Assembly: GCA_964393335.1 (NCBI GenBank)
Contig: CAYMTN010000230.1
Span: forward strand, 1-8,441
Direction of reading: 5' to 3'
Origin: CAYMTN01 sp964393335
GTDB taxonomy: Bacteria > Chloroflexota > Anaerolineae > Aggregatilineales > Aggregatilineaceae
DNA: 8,441 nt
In this document: positions 1 to 5,986 of the stretch, piece by piece
Layout of the letters: each line of letters opens with the position of its first letter
How positions within the stretch are numbered: position 1 is the first letter of the stretch
Translations under genes and position numbers: made by a program
The notes under the pieces: generated by a model
Told to the model about the DNA's origin: nothing
The model's input: the letters and a program-made list of their open reading frames with translations, nothing else
Databases searched by the model: none

Positions 1-354
1 CGACAATGTACCCGTGACTGACATGCCAAAAGGGTTCATCGGCAGGTTTGGTGCTACAGCGGGACTGGATAGAACACAGCGATCATGTGATAAGGCTGAA
101 GTTGATGTTTTTTCCAAGTCATGCTCGCAGAAAATGGAATGCCCTTTGGTTTCCCGCGCTTCAGATCGATCAAATTGACCCACATGATGATTTGTTGGTC
201 ATCCCGGCGTCCAGCGCGACAAGGTCTGGTGTGTGTTCGTCCGCGCACATATCCTAACTCGTGTTCACGATTACTGTACCACACTCGCCCAGGCGGAGGA
301 GATTCCAGCCAATTGGTTTTTGTCCGGCGGCTTACAACCTATCCGTAAATTGCT

Positions 355-374
355 GGGCGCAGCAAGCAGCGCCC
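355..374. repeat. Inverted repeat GGGCGC...GCGCCC downstream of the FmdE gene
   Basis: Perfect six-base G/C arms around an eight-base loop (AGCAAGCA on the plus strand), about 88 bases past the FmdE-gene stop. It could be a 3'-end hairpin of the ECF operon, but the following minus-strand bases (AGCAATTTA) are a poor U-tract, so a rho-independent terminator is only weakly supported. Confidence 0.35.
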
Positions 375-397
375 CTACCAAGACGACTTTACGGATG

Positions 398-415
398 GAT
401 ATTTATCCAAATATC
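398..415. repeat. AT-rich inverted repeat GATATTT-ATCC-AAATATC
   Basis: Perfect seven-base arms with a four-base spacer, 46 bases past the FmdE stop. Size and symmetry would suit an operator for a dimeric regulator or a weak RNA hairpin. No promoter is identified beside it. Confidence 0.35.
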
Positions 416-461
416 GTTGATACCGCGCGTTTTGCCGAGATATCACCTGTTTCGCTTCATG

Positions 462-1106
462 TCACGATTGCACGGTGTATTCTGGGGTACGGGAAAATCC
501 AAACGGTTGGGCGATTCGGCCAGCGTACGGATCACTGACGACATAGTATCGTTGACCTGCACACGCACAGCACAGCGGTACGCCATCCCGCACGACTTCA
601 CGCCCGTTCATGATCTCCTCCCCGCACCGCTCGCACACGACGCATTGGCCCGGCTGGCTGATGATAGCCTCCAGCGAAACCGTGATCTGGACCGGTTCGA
701 TCACCAGTAGTTCTTCATCCGGCATGATCTGATAAGCGCATAATTGGCTGTGCCAGCGATCCGGTTGATCAGGGGCATACCAGGCAGCGTGCATGCGGCA
801 ATCCGGGTGAGGATGAATACGGAATGCCTGCATAGAGACTGTGTCCACAAATGTGGCCGCAACCTTGCCAAAGTCGAGCAGGTACATGGTGCGGCGACCA
901 ACCCGGCAGCCGCTGGCAGCGGCAACGCCGTCGGCGGCACAGCCATCTGTTTCCATGAATGTGAACAGGCGTTTATCGGCTTGAGGCAGTTCAAGCCCCA
1001 ATACCTGCCCCGCAGACATCCCCATACGCACGCCGAGTACCTGGCGTGGGCACAAATGCGAATGTTGCGCGGCGCTGGTTGCAAGTAAAACTTCCAGGGT
1101 TGACAC
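462..1106 (-). CDS. FmdE-family protein with C-terminal C4 zinc finger
   Basis: 214 residues from a GTG start. FmdE was first seen as subunit E of tungsten/molybdenum formylmethanofuran dehydrogenase, but it is widespread in non-methanogens, where its function is unproven and often linked to molybdopterin enzymes. Core motifs: HSHLCPRQVLGVRMG (15-29), METDGCAADGV (51-61), SGCRVGRRTM (65-74), DFGKVAATFVD (78-88), YQIMPDEELL (125-134). The C-terminus has C158-x2-C161-x17-C179-x2-C182, a TraR/DksA-like C4 zinc finger. Conserved His17, Cys19, Asp54 and Cys56 suggest a metal or cofactor site. The start is the GTG with GAAAGGA eight bases upstream; an in-frame TTG at 1193 would run into ecfT. It is the last gene of the ECF operon and probably cytoplasmic, pointing to intracellular handling of the imported compound (inference). 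Confidence 0.87.
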   Translation of the reverse strand: MSTLEVLLATSAAQHSHLCPRQVLGVRMGMSAGQVLGLELPQADKRLFTFMETDGCAADGVAAASGCRVGRRTMYLLDFGKVAATFVDTVSMQAFRIHPHPDCRMHAAWYAPDQPDRWHSQLCAYQIMPDEELLVIEPVQITVSLEAIISQPGQCVVCERCGEEIMNGREVVRDGVPLCCACAGQRYYVVSDPYAGRIAQPFGFSRTPEYTVQS

Positions 1107-1147
1107 AGTGATAATCCTTTCGTTCTGGATTCCGGTGCGCTGCCCGT

Positions 1148-1888
1148 CTATACGATGGAGAGCACAAGCAGTCCAGCGAACGAGGTCAAACAACCCGCTA
1201 TCAATAATTTATCAAGCGGGCCCGGAGTCAACGGCAAGGCGCGCGCCTTCCCAGGAGCAAAAGCGCGCGTTTCAGCCGCTAATGCGATCTCTTCGGCACG
1301 GTGCAAGGCGCTGGTGATCACCGTGACCGACAAAAAGCGTAGGGCCTGCCAGCGCTGCGCGCGGAAACCTCCCCGCATACGTAAGCTGTGCCACGTGTGT
1401 TCGCTTGACTGTCGCAGGCTGGGCAGTAGATTAACCGCAATACCCATCGAAAATCCGAGGCCCTTCAAGCCCAGCCGTTCCAGCAGTCCGGCCACCTCGG
1501 TGATTTCGACATGGCTGGAGAAGACATCGATCACCAGGATAACCACCAGGGCGCGCAGCGCTATACGTAAGCCAGCGACTAAACCTGCTTCCGAACAGGG
1601 AATTCCCATCACCGTCAGGTCACAGTCGTACATCCAGAATGCGCTGGGCACGATCAGCAGGCCCATCAGCAGCAGCCAGCGCCACCGCAGCAGCCGCCGG
1701 AATGCCTCTCTATAGACCAGGAAACTGGCAGTCAATACAACGCCTGCTGCCAGCGGGGCCAGGGGCTGGGGCAAGAAGAAGATCAGCACAAAGACCCAGA
1801 TCAACAGCGCCAGATAACCAGGCGTGCCAACCCGCCATCCAGAAGTGGGAACGACGGGGGAGTGCACCACGTTCCTGGGGCCGATCAT
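1148..1888 (-). CDS. ecfT: ECF transporter transmembrane scaffold subunit (EcfT)
   Basis: 246 residues. EcfT links the S component to the ATPases and transmits the power stroke. Hydrophobic helices occur near residues 24-40, 42-58, 70-84, 102-121 and 228-245. The cytoplasmic coupling region, about 125-215, carries the two family XRX motifs as SLRMRGGF (R172-G173) and AAETRAF (R208), corresponding to the two Ala-Arg-Gly motifs that dock into the ATPase grooves; the second is degenerate (TRA). The GLLERLGLKGLGFSMGIAV-like run (about 134-152) and SLRQSSEHTWHSLRMRG are typical of the CbiQ/EcfT family. ATG overlaps the lipoprotein stop (ATGA). Its TAG lies 41 bases before the fmdE-like start. With the fused ATPase and S component, it completes a dedicated (group I) ECF importer. 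Confidence 0.9.
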   Translation of the reverse strand: MIGPRNVVHSPVVPTSGWRVGTPGYLALLIWVFVLIFFLPQPLAPLAAGVVLTASFLVYREAFRRLLRWRWLLLMGLLIVPSAFWMYDCDLTVMGIPCSEAGLVAGLRIALRALVVILVIDVFSSHVEITEVAGLLERLGLKGLGFSMGIAVNLLPSLRQSSEHTWHSLRMRGGFRAQRWQALRFLSVTVITSALHRAEEIALAAETRAFAPGKARALPLTPGPLDKLLIAGCLTSFAGLLVLSIV

Positions 1889-2343
1889 TTGAGAATCCGA
1901 ATTTCTTTGAGCTGGCGCGGGTTGAGCTTGCCCTCCTGGTCCGGCAGCACCATTCTGAACGGCTTATCGTCCTCGCCCAGTGGATCGCCGTTCGCCAGTT
2001 GGTAGGCCACCAGCGTATCGCCTTTTGTGAACAACTCCGACTCATAATTGACGGAAAAGCCGTCCAGTGCTGTCACCTTGACGATCTTGATGTCAGCCGG
2101 GTTGAAGCCCGCCTGTTCCAGCAAGACATTCAACTGCACGCCCTTGTAGGATATATCACGGAAAGTTGCTTCAGACGCCGGTAGTTTTTGCAGGTCCCCC
2201 AGAGTATACGATTTTGACTGAGAGCCATCGGTAACCTGAAGCATCCCTTCTTTAGACGACGAGTTGGCATCACCTGCGCAGCCGGTCAGGAGCACCACCA
2301 GGCTGACCAGCACAAATATGATAATCAAAGTCGCGTGTTTCAT
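1885..2343 (-). CDS. Lipoprotein with small molybdopterin-oxidoreductase (sulfite-oxidase-like) fold, no catalytic cysteine
   Basis: 152 residues. The N-terminus MKH, a hydrophobic stretch and lipobox LTGC give a type II signal with lipidated C22, so it is anchored on the outer face of the cytoplasmic membrane. Residues about 42-150 follow the pattern of small molybdopterin-binding-domain proteins: YTLGDLQKLP, ISYKGVQLNVLLEQAG, VTALDGFSVNYESEL, LVAYQLANGDPL, and a closing PFRMVLPDQEGK...LKEIRIL. C22 is the only cysteine, so the Mo-ligating cysteine of true sulfite oxidases is absent and redox catalysis is unlikely; binding of a pterin-like ligand or a structural role fits better. It has AAGGAG about 11 bases before the ATG. 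The stop overlaps the EcfT start (ATGA), tying its synthesis to the transporter. The frame is open further upstream, but that part lacks a signal-peptide-compatible start. Confidence 0.8.
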   Translation of the reverse strand: MKHATLIIIFVLVSLVVLLTGCAGDANSSSKEGMLQVTDGSQSKSYTLGDLQKLPASEATFRDISYKGVQLNVLLEQAGFNPADIKIVKVTALDGFSVNYESELFTKGDTLVAYQLANGDPLGEDDKPFRMVLPDQEGKLNPRQLKEIRILK

Positions 2344-2456
2344 TGTGATTAGACTCCTTAACTCAACTGAAAAGTAACTCGTCCTAACGGTTTTTGTGGC
2401 TGCATACGTTTTGTCTTCGGTACGCGCTAAATCCTTATTCCACAGGCGGGAGCGAC
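2344..2456. other. Gap between the S component and lipoprotein genes
   Basis: 113 bases, the largest gap inside the ECF operon after the leader. On the minus strand it is A-rich in its second half and ends with the lipoprotein ribosome site (TTAAGGAG). I see no convincing terminator or promoter, so read-through from the S component is the simplest view. Confidence 0.5.
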
Positions 2457-3092
2457 TTAACCGCGTGCGGACTCCTCCCCTCCGTATTTGCCGGGAGTCG
2501 AGGGGGCCAGGTTGACCGTCCTGGCCTGCACGGTCTGGCCGATATTCCAGGCGAGCAGGCCGGCAGACACACCAACCGCAAACCACATAGCCGCCATGAT
2601 CAGGAACAACCAGACGCCGATGGTGGGGTCAATGTGCAGAATGCGAGCACCTTCGTCCAGCGTATCCAGCCAGATCACATACATCTCGCGCCCGGCGAGG
2701 ATTCCCTGGCTGACAAAGGGATGGATCAGCGTCCATGTGACACCCATCCCTCCAGCCAGCGCAAACGCGATCCGGCCCGGCTTGCGCAAGGCAGTCAGTG
2801 CAGCGTCGGCCAGCAGAGCCTCCATCAGAATGCCGAACACCGGGTAGACCACGACACCGCCAAAGCTGAACATCTTGAGCAGGGCCGCAATCACGCCGAT
2901 GAAAAAAGTCGCGCCTGGACGATTCACAAACAGCCGCCCGATCAATGCGACCGTCAGGCCAATCGCCGACATGAACATACCCGTCATGGGCACGTTCATC
3001 ATGTGCAGAACCGATCCGAGCGACATCTCAGCGGTTCCCCATAGCGCGCCGAAAACGCCCAACAGGACTAAGTCGCGGACTGTGTACTTCAT
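2457..3092 (-). CDS. ECF transporter S component (substrate-binding membrane subunit), specificity unknown
   Basis: 211 residues with about five to six hydrophobic helices and short polar loops. The N-terminal helix, with GVFGALWGTAEM (12-23), is rich in small residues, as in S components that pack against EcfT through such a face. Other notable parts are VNRPGATFFIGVIAALLKMFSFGG (split by charged loops, about 56-79), VYPVFGILMEALLADAAL (82-99) and an acidic loop around residues 143-148. It lies between the fused ATPase and EcfT genes, starts by ATGA overlap with the ATPase stop, and has AAGGAG nine bases before its ATG. I do not recognise a vitamin-specific signature, and there is no CbiM/NikM-type metal-binding N-terminus (M-H-I). 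The C-terminal 20 residues are polar and probably cytoplasmic. The substrate is not readable from sequence alone; the layout resembles HMP/thiamin YkoE systems, but context points towards molybdenum cofactor metabolism. Confidence 0.78.
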   Translation of the reverse strand: MKYTVRDLVLLGVFGALWGTAEMSLGSVLHMMNVPMTGMFMSAIGLTVALIGRLFVNRPGATFFIGVIAALLKMFSFGGVVVYPVFGILMEALLADAALTALRKPGRIAFALAGGMGVTWTLIHPFVSQGILAGREMYVIWLDTLDEGARILHIDPTIGVWLFLIMAAMWFAVGVSAGLLAWNIGQTVQARTVNLAPSTPGKYGGEESARG

Positions 3093-4576
3093 CGTGAGAA
3101 CTCCTTCTCCCAACTCCTTACGGTTGGCTGGCGTTGCAGCACACCGTCGAGCATGATTCGTCCATCTTTCATCACAATGACCCGGCGTGCATAACGATAT
3201 ACCAGCTTATAGTCATGGGTGATCAGCAGGATGGCGGTTCCCTGACGGTTTAGCCGGGCGGTGAATTCCATCAACTGCTGCAAGTGGCCCCAGTCCTGCC
3301 CCAGCGTCGGCTCGTCCAGAATAAGCAGGCGCGGACGCAGCGCCAGGCAGGCGGCCAGCACGGTGCGCTGCTGCTGTCCGACGGAGAGCGTCACCGGCAG
3401 CCGGTCGCGCAAGGCGGTTAAGTCAGCTTCGGACAAAACCCGCCCGTGCCATTCCGGGTCGAAGACGCGATAGTTGAGCGGACCGAACGCGACTTCGCCA
3501 TCGACCGAGTCCGTAAACAACTGATCGGCAGGGTTCTGAAACAGGATCGACACGTCCAAACCAGGGTCTGGGCGTTTGCCGCCGTTGAAACGCACCTGCC
3601 CACACATGGGTTTAATCAGTCCGGCAGCCGCCAGAGCCACAGTTGATTTTCCGGCTCCGTTATGACCCACCAGGGCCACGAACTCGCCAGGGTACAGCGC
3701 CAGGTTCAGGTCAGTGATTACCGCGCGACGGTTATACCCGGCGGCCACACCGCGCAGTTCCAGGAGCGGCTGTTGATCGGGGGCCGGCGGCTTGCGCTGG
3801 ACGACCCGTGTCTGCCATGTTGTTTTGGGCTGGCCGGATGGTCGGCGCAGTCCCCAGTCTTGCCACAAGTTGCGGTCCGAGAGCAGGGTGGAAACCGCAC
3901 CGTCGGCCATAATCTGCCCACCGGCTATCAACACCATACGCTCGGCCAGGGCGGTTACTTCAGCCAGCCGATGCTCGATCAGCAAGATGGTCATGTTCAA
4001 ACTGTTATGCAGCGTTTGCAGGGTCGCCAGCACTTGCCGGGTACCCGGCAAATCCAGCGAAGCGAGGGGTTCGTCCAGCACCAGGATGCGGGGCCGGAGA
4101 GCCAGAACACTGGCGATAGCGACGCGCTGCTGCTGCCCACGTGAGAGATGGCTGGGGCAGCATTGCCGCAGATCGGACAGCCCAACCGCTTCAAGTGCCC
4201 ATTCGACCCGGCAGGCAATGTCGGACTGATCCAGGCCCAGGTTGCGCGGGCCAAAAGCCACTTCGTCCTCGACTCGCAAATGGAACAACTGGGACGAGGG
4301 ATTTTGCAGGACAAACCCGATACACTGCGCCAGTTCAGCGACAGGGTGTGTACGGGTGTTCATCCCTGCGACGAAGACTTCTCCGTCCATTTCTGCTGCT
4401 ATTGTATGTGGAATCAGGCCGGTCAGAGCACGCGCAAACGTGCTCTTGCCGCCCCCTGATGGGCCGGTCAGTAGCACACACTCGCCCGCGTTTACTGCCA
4501 GCGAAACATCGCGTAAAGCGGTAACAGCTCCATAGTGCACCGAAAGGCCGTGCGTCTCAATCATCGACCGAGGCAT
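3089..4576 (-). CDS. ECF transporter ATPase, two fused ABC domains (EcfA-EcfA')
   Basis: 495 residues from the chosen ATG; two complete ABC ATPase halves in one chain that power an energy-coupling-factor importer from the cytoplasmic face. First half: Walker A GPSGGGKST (38-46), Q-loop Q91 in QNPSSQ, signature LSRGQQQR (144-151), Walker B ILVLDEP (164-170), switch H202. Second half: GHNGAGKST (304-312), Q347 in FQNPADQ, LSVGQQQR (397-404), LLILDEP (417-423), H454. Both sites look catalytically intact. The QNP-x-x-Q-F/L pattern and the two-in-one layout are typical of EcfA of the YkoD kind. The start is uncertain: ATGs at 4588, 4582, 4576 and 4564 are in frame. I chose 4576 because GGGGA sits 5-6 bases upstream; 4564 (MIETHGLSVHYG) gives the family's usual N-terminus and touches the leader-peptide stop. 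A TTG at 4621 would start inside the terminator. The stop overlaps the next ATG as ATGA. Confidence 0.93.
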   Translation of the reverse strand: MPRSMIETHGLSVHYGAVTALRDVSLAVNAGECVLLTGPSGGGKSTFARALTGLIPHTIAAEMDGEVFVAGMNTRTHPVAELAQCIGFVLQNPSSQLFHLRVEDEVAFGPRNLGLDQSDIACRVEWALEAVGLSDLRQCCPSHLSRGQQQRVAIASVLALRPRILVLDEPLASLDLPGTRQVLATLQTLHNSLNMTILLIEHRLAEVTALAERMVLIAGGQIMADGAVSTLLSDRNLWQDWGLRRPSGQPKTTWQTRVVQRKPPAPDQQPLLELRGVAAGYNRRAVITDLNLALYPGEFVALVGHNGAGKSTVALAAAGLIKPMCGQVRFNGGKRPDPGLDVSILFQNPADQLFTDSVDGEVAFGPLNYRVFDPEWHGRVLSEADLTALRDRLPVTLSVGQQQRTVLAACLALRPRLLILDEPTLGQDWGHLQQLMEFTARLNRQGTAILLITHDYKLVYRYARRVIVMKDGRIMLDGVLQRQPTVRSWEKEFSR

Positions 4577-4628
4577 TCCCATCCCCATAAATAAAAGACG
4601 CCAGCGGAGAACTGGCGGCAAAATACAC
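4557..4628 (-). CDS. Possible 23-residue leader peptide overlapping the terminator
   Basis: GTG start preceded by AAGGAGA seven to eight bases upstream, the best ribosome site in the whole leader. It encodes a short peptide beginning MYFAASSPLASF and stops at a TGA that overlaps the first codons of the ATPase gene (the ATG ATT GA at 4564-4557). The terminator hairpin lies inside this mini-gene, so ribosomes translating it would melt the hairpin and then hand over to the ATPase start. No run of a regulatory amino acid is seen, so classical amino-acid attenuation is unlikely. It may be a chance ORF whose SD belongs to the leader structure. Confidence 0.3.
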   Translation of the reverse strand: MYFAASSPLASFIYGDGNASVDD

Positions 4629-4807
4629 GGCTAGATTCTCCTTACCAAGTCAGTCGTGACTCGCGTCACAACGTCGGGAGGCCGCTGCGTTTCCACATGC
4701 GACCCTGATTCCGCCAATCAAATTGCAGCAGAATCCCTCGCCCTGCGAGGTCGATTTGCCAACCCTGGCACTCTGGCTGTAGGCTGGCAGATTCGGAGTT
4801 TCAATTG
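4577..4807 (-). promoter_or_regulatory. Structured 5' leader of the ECF operon: candidate riboswitch/attenuator
   Basis: The 231 bases between the polyferredoxin stop and the ATPase start hold five successive stem-loops on the minus strand: 4789-4782 with 4764-4757 (8 pairs, one G-U); 4750-4746 with 4740-4736 (5 pairs); 4735-4728 with 4714-4707 (8 pairs, one G-U); 4704-4699 with 4685-4680 (6 pairs, one G-U); and 4672-4665 with 4660-4653 (8 pairs, one G-U, GCGA tetraloop). A T-tailed hairpin follows at 4617-4599. GGAGAA (4641-4636) is exactly complementary to TTCTCC in that hairpin's loop (4611-4606), while its neighbour AGAATC can instead pair with GATTCT (4735-4730), and GGAG with CTCC (4798-4795). 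Mutually exclusive pairings upstream of a terminator are the plan of a transcriptional riboswitch. I do not match it securely to a known class; the molybdenum-cofactor (Moco) motif is the first to test because of the gene context. No clear promoter is visible; it would have to lie in the end of the preceding gene. Confidence 0.5.
4589..4619 (-). terminator. Intrinsic terminator-like hairpin in the ECF-operon leader
   Basis: CGCCAG (4617-4612), loop TTCTCCG, CTGGCG (4604-4599), followed by TCTTTTATTT. Six perfect, mostly G-C pairs plus a T-rich tail fit a short rho-independent terminator. It could end the dms operon, or act as the conditional terminator of the leader just before the ATPase start; the two roles are compatible. 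Confidence 0.55.
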
Positions 4808-5986
4808 TTAAAGACCACGCGGCGTTCGGGAACCAAACGGATTCTCTTTTCTGAACGCGCACATCGGGCACAGGCCATCATGCAGAACGTTCTCTGCCAG
4901 GCGCGTACCGCATCGTTGGCAGCACGCCAACTCACCACTGGCGATCGTGACCCACTGCCGCGCCAGGAGTTCAGTAATAAAGGGGACTCCCCCCTGGTCT
5001 AGTGCCAGAGGACACAAATCCAGGCATACGGAACATCCCGTGCAGGCCGCCGAAAGAAATTCCAGTTCAAAGCGGTCGTGTTCGTCGTCCCGGATCAATC
5101 TGAGCGCACCTGTCGGGCAGGCACGGGCGCATACACCGCAGGCCGTACACGCTCCCACAACCTGCACTTGCTGAAACGTCTGGCCATGCAGCGGGGCGGG
5201 ACAGAGAGTCTGAGGGTGCGGAGACGGCAGCAGCCCCAGGGCCGCCAACAAACGGCGGCGTTCAGCAGGCGGCCCGGAAGGTGTCGATTGGGGAAAATCA
5301 TCTGGCGTCAGCGCATCAACGAGGACTTCAGACGCTTTTCCCGGCATAAACACGCGAAATAACTGCCGACGTGAAAGCGGCAGACTCATCGAATCATAAA
5401 CCGGGCGCTCAGCATCACCTTCCGGGGAGGACTCGACGGCTGTGAGTCGGTCGGCTGCGTCCCATGCTTGCAGGACGCGCTGTGTCTTGAGAATGTTCTG
5501 GTTAATCGCTTCGCGCGCCGGATTGAGCACGCAGTCCGTACACGTTTCCAACCAGATGACGATCCGCTCGAACCCCAGCGCCAGCAGCCCGGCATAAACG
5601 GATGGCCCCAGCGCCGCCAGGCATCGCCCAGTGCGGATAACTGCGTCAATGTCCGGCGGAACATGGCCTGGTGCGGCACACAGCGGGCACACCAGTGCCA
5701 GCGTGTGGATATTCTCGAGCCGGGCAGCGCACGTGATTACGTCATTGGCGCCGGTATCACCGCTGAATGCAGCGACAGGGCACAGATGAATGCACAATCC
5801 ACACGCGACACATCGCTGCTCATCCAACACAACCGATGTGGTTATCTGGATTGCGCCCACCGGGCAGGCGTCCGCACAGATTGAGCATGCCGTGAGGCGA
5901 TCACGCCCGTGCAGACAATGATCCGGGTCAACCGCAATTGGCGGGCGCTCTGGAGCGTCAACCAACTGGTCGAATCTGTGCAGCAT
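4808..5986 (-). CDS. Polyferredoxin-type iron-sulfur protein with MvhD-like middle region and C-terminal zinc-ribbon-like knuckle
   Basis: 392 residues, cytoplasmic by appearance (no signal peptide, no membrane segment). Four ferredoxin motifs are visible: C24 with C34/C37/C41P, C59/C62/C65/C69P, C280/C283/C286/C290P and C315/C318/C321/C325P. Between the two pairs, residues 86-175 carry C86, C100/C103 (VCPLC), C122 and C149/C152 (ETCTDC); the pattern RTGRC, then a GLLALGFERIVIW-like stretch, then C-x2-C and a helix ending KTQRVLQ resembles MvhD/FlpD, which passes electrons between hydrogenase and heterodisulfide reductase. The C-terminus has CxxC at 356/359 and 373/376, like a zinc ribbon. 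A twin-arginine-like SRRQLFRVF sits inside the chain (205-213), too far in to be a signal. It overlaps the chaperone gene by 29 bases, with AGGGAG upstream of the ATG. Inferred role: soluble electron transfer or redox-cofactor assembly for the reductase. No named function is certain. Confidence 0.82.
   Translation of the reverse strand: MLHRFDQLVDAPERPPIAVDPDHCLHGRDRLTACSICADACPVGAIQITTSVVLDEQRCVACGLCIHLCPVAAFSGDTGANDVITCAARLENIHTLALVCPLCAAPGHVPPDIDAVIRTGRCLAALGPSVYAGLLALGFERIVIWLETCTDCVLNPAREAINQNILKTQRVLQAWDAADRLTAVESSPEGDAERPVYDSMSLPLSRRQLFRVFMPGKASEVLVDALTPDDFPQSTPSGPPAERRRLLAALGLLPSPHPQTLCPAPLHGQTFQQVQVVGACTACGVCARACPTGALRLIRDDEHDRFELEFLSAACTGCSVCLDLCPLALDQGGVPFITELLARQWVTIASGELACCQRCGTRLAENVLHDGLCPMCAFRKENPFGSRTPRGL

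Larger units (their letters stand above)
1..461. other. 461 bases with no recognisable gene
   Basis: Several open frames of 49-149 codons exist on both strands, but none has a convincing ribosome site, family motif or sensible amino-acid composition, and they contradict one another by overlapping. It follows the end of the ECF operon and probably contains its 3' untranslated region and possibly control DNA for whatever lies to the left. The two inverted repeats listed separately are the only structure noticed. Confidence 0.5.

Noticed and set aside
233..710. Plus-strand open frames of 101 and 149 codons at the left end
   Set aside because: They overlap each other and run into the FmdE gene on the other strand, have shadow-like composition and no ribosome site or motif.
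1885..2343. Active sulfite oxidase or other molybdoenzyme
   Set aside because: The only cysteine is the lipidated one, so the molybdenum-ligating residue is missing.
2344..2586. Lipoprotein gene extended upstream in the same open frame
   Set aside because: It would bury the signal peptide and lipobox inside the protein and overlap the S-component gene; the ATG at 2343 with AAGGAG gives a canonical lipoprotein.
2457..4576. Direct assignment as a YkoE-type thiamin/HMP or cobalt/nickel ECF transporter
   Set aside because: The fused ATPase resembles YkoD systems, but no thiamin gene or TPP-riboswitch core is present, and the S component lacks the metal-binding N-terminus of CbiM/NikM; the substrate is left open.
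4577..4621. ATPase gene starting at the TTG at 4621
   Set aside because: This start lies on the edge of the terminator-like hairpin, has no properly spaced ribosome site, and adds residues absent from EcfA proteins; ATGs at 4576 or 4564 fit better.
4622..4807. Cobalamin or TPP riboswitch in the leader
   Set aside because: I could not find the B12-box-like or CUGAGA/thi-box signatures in the order those classes need.
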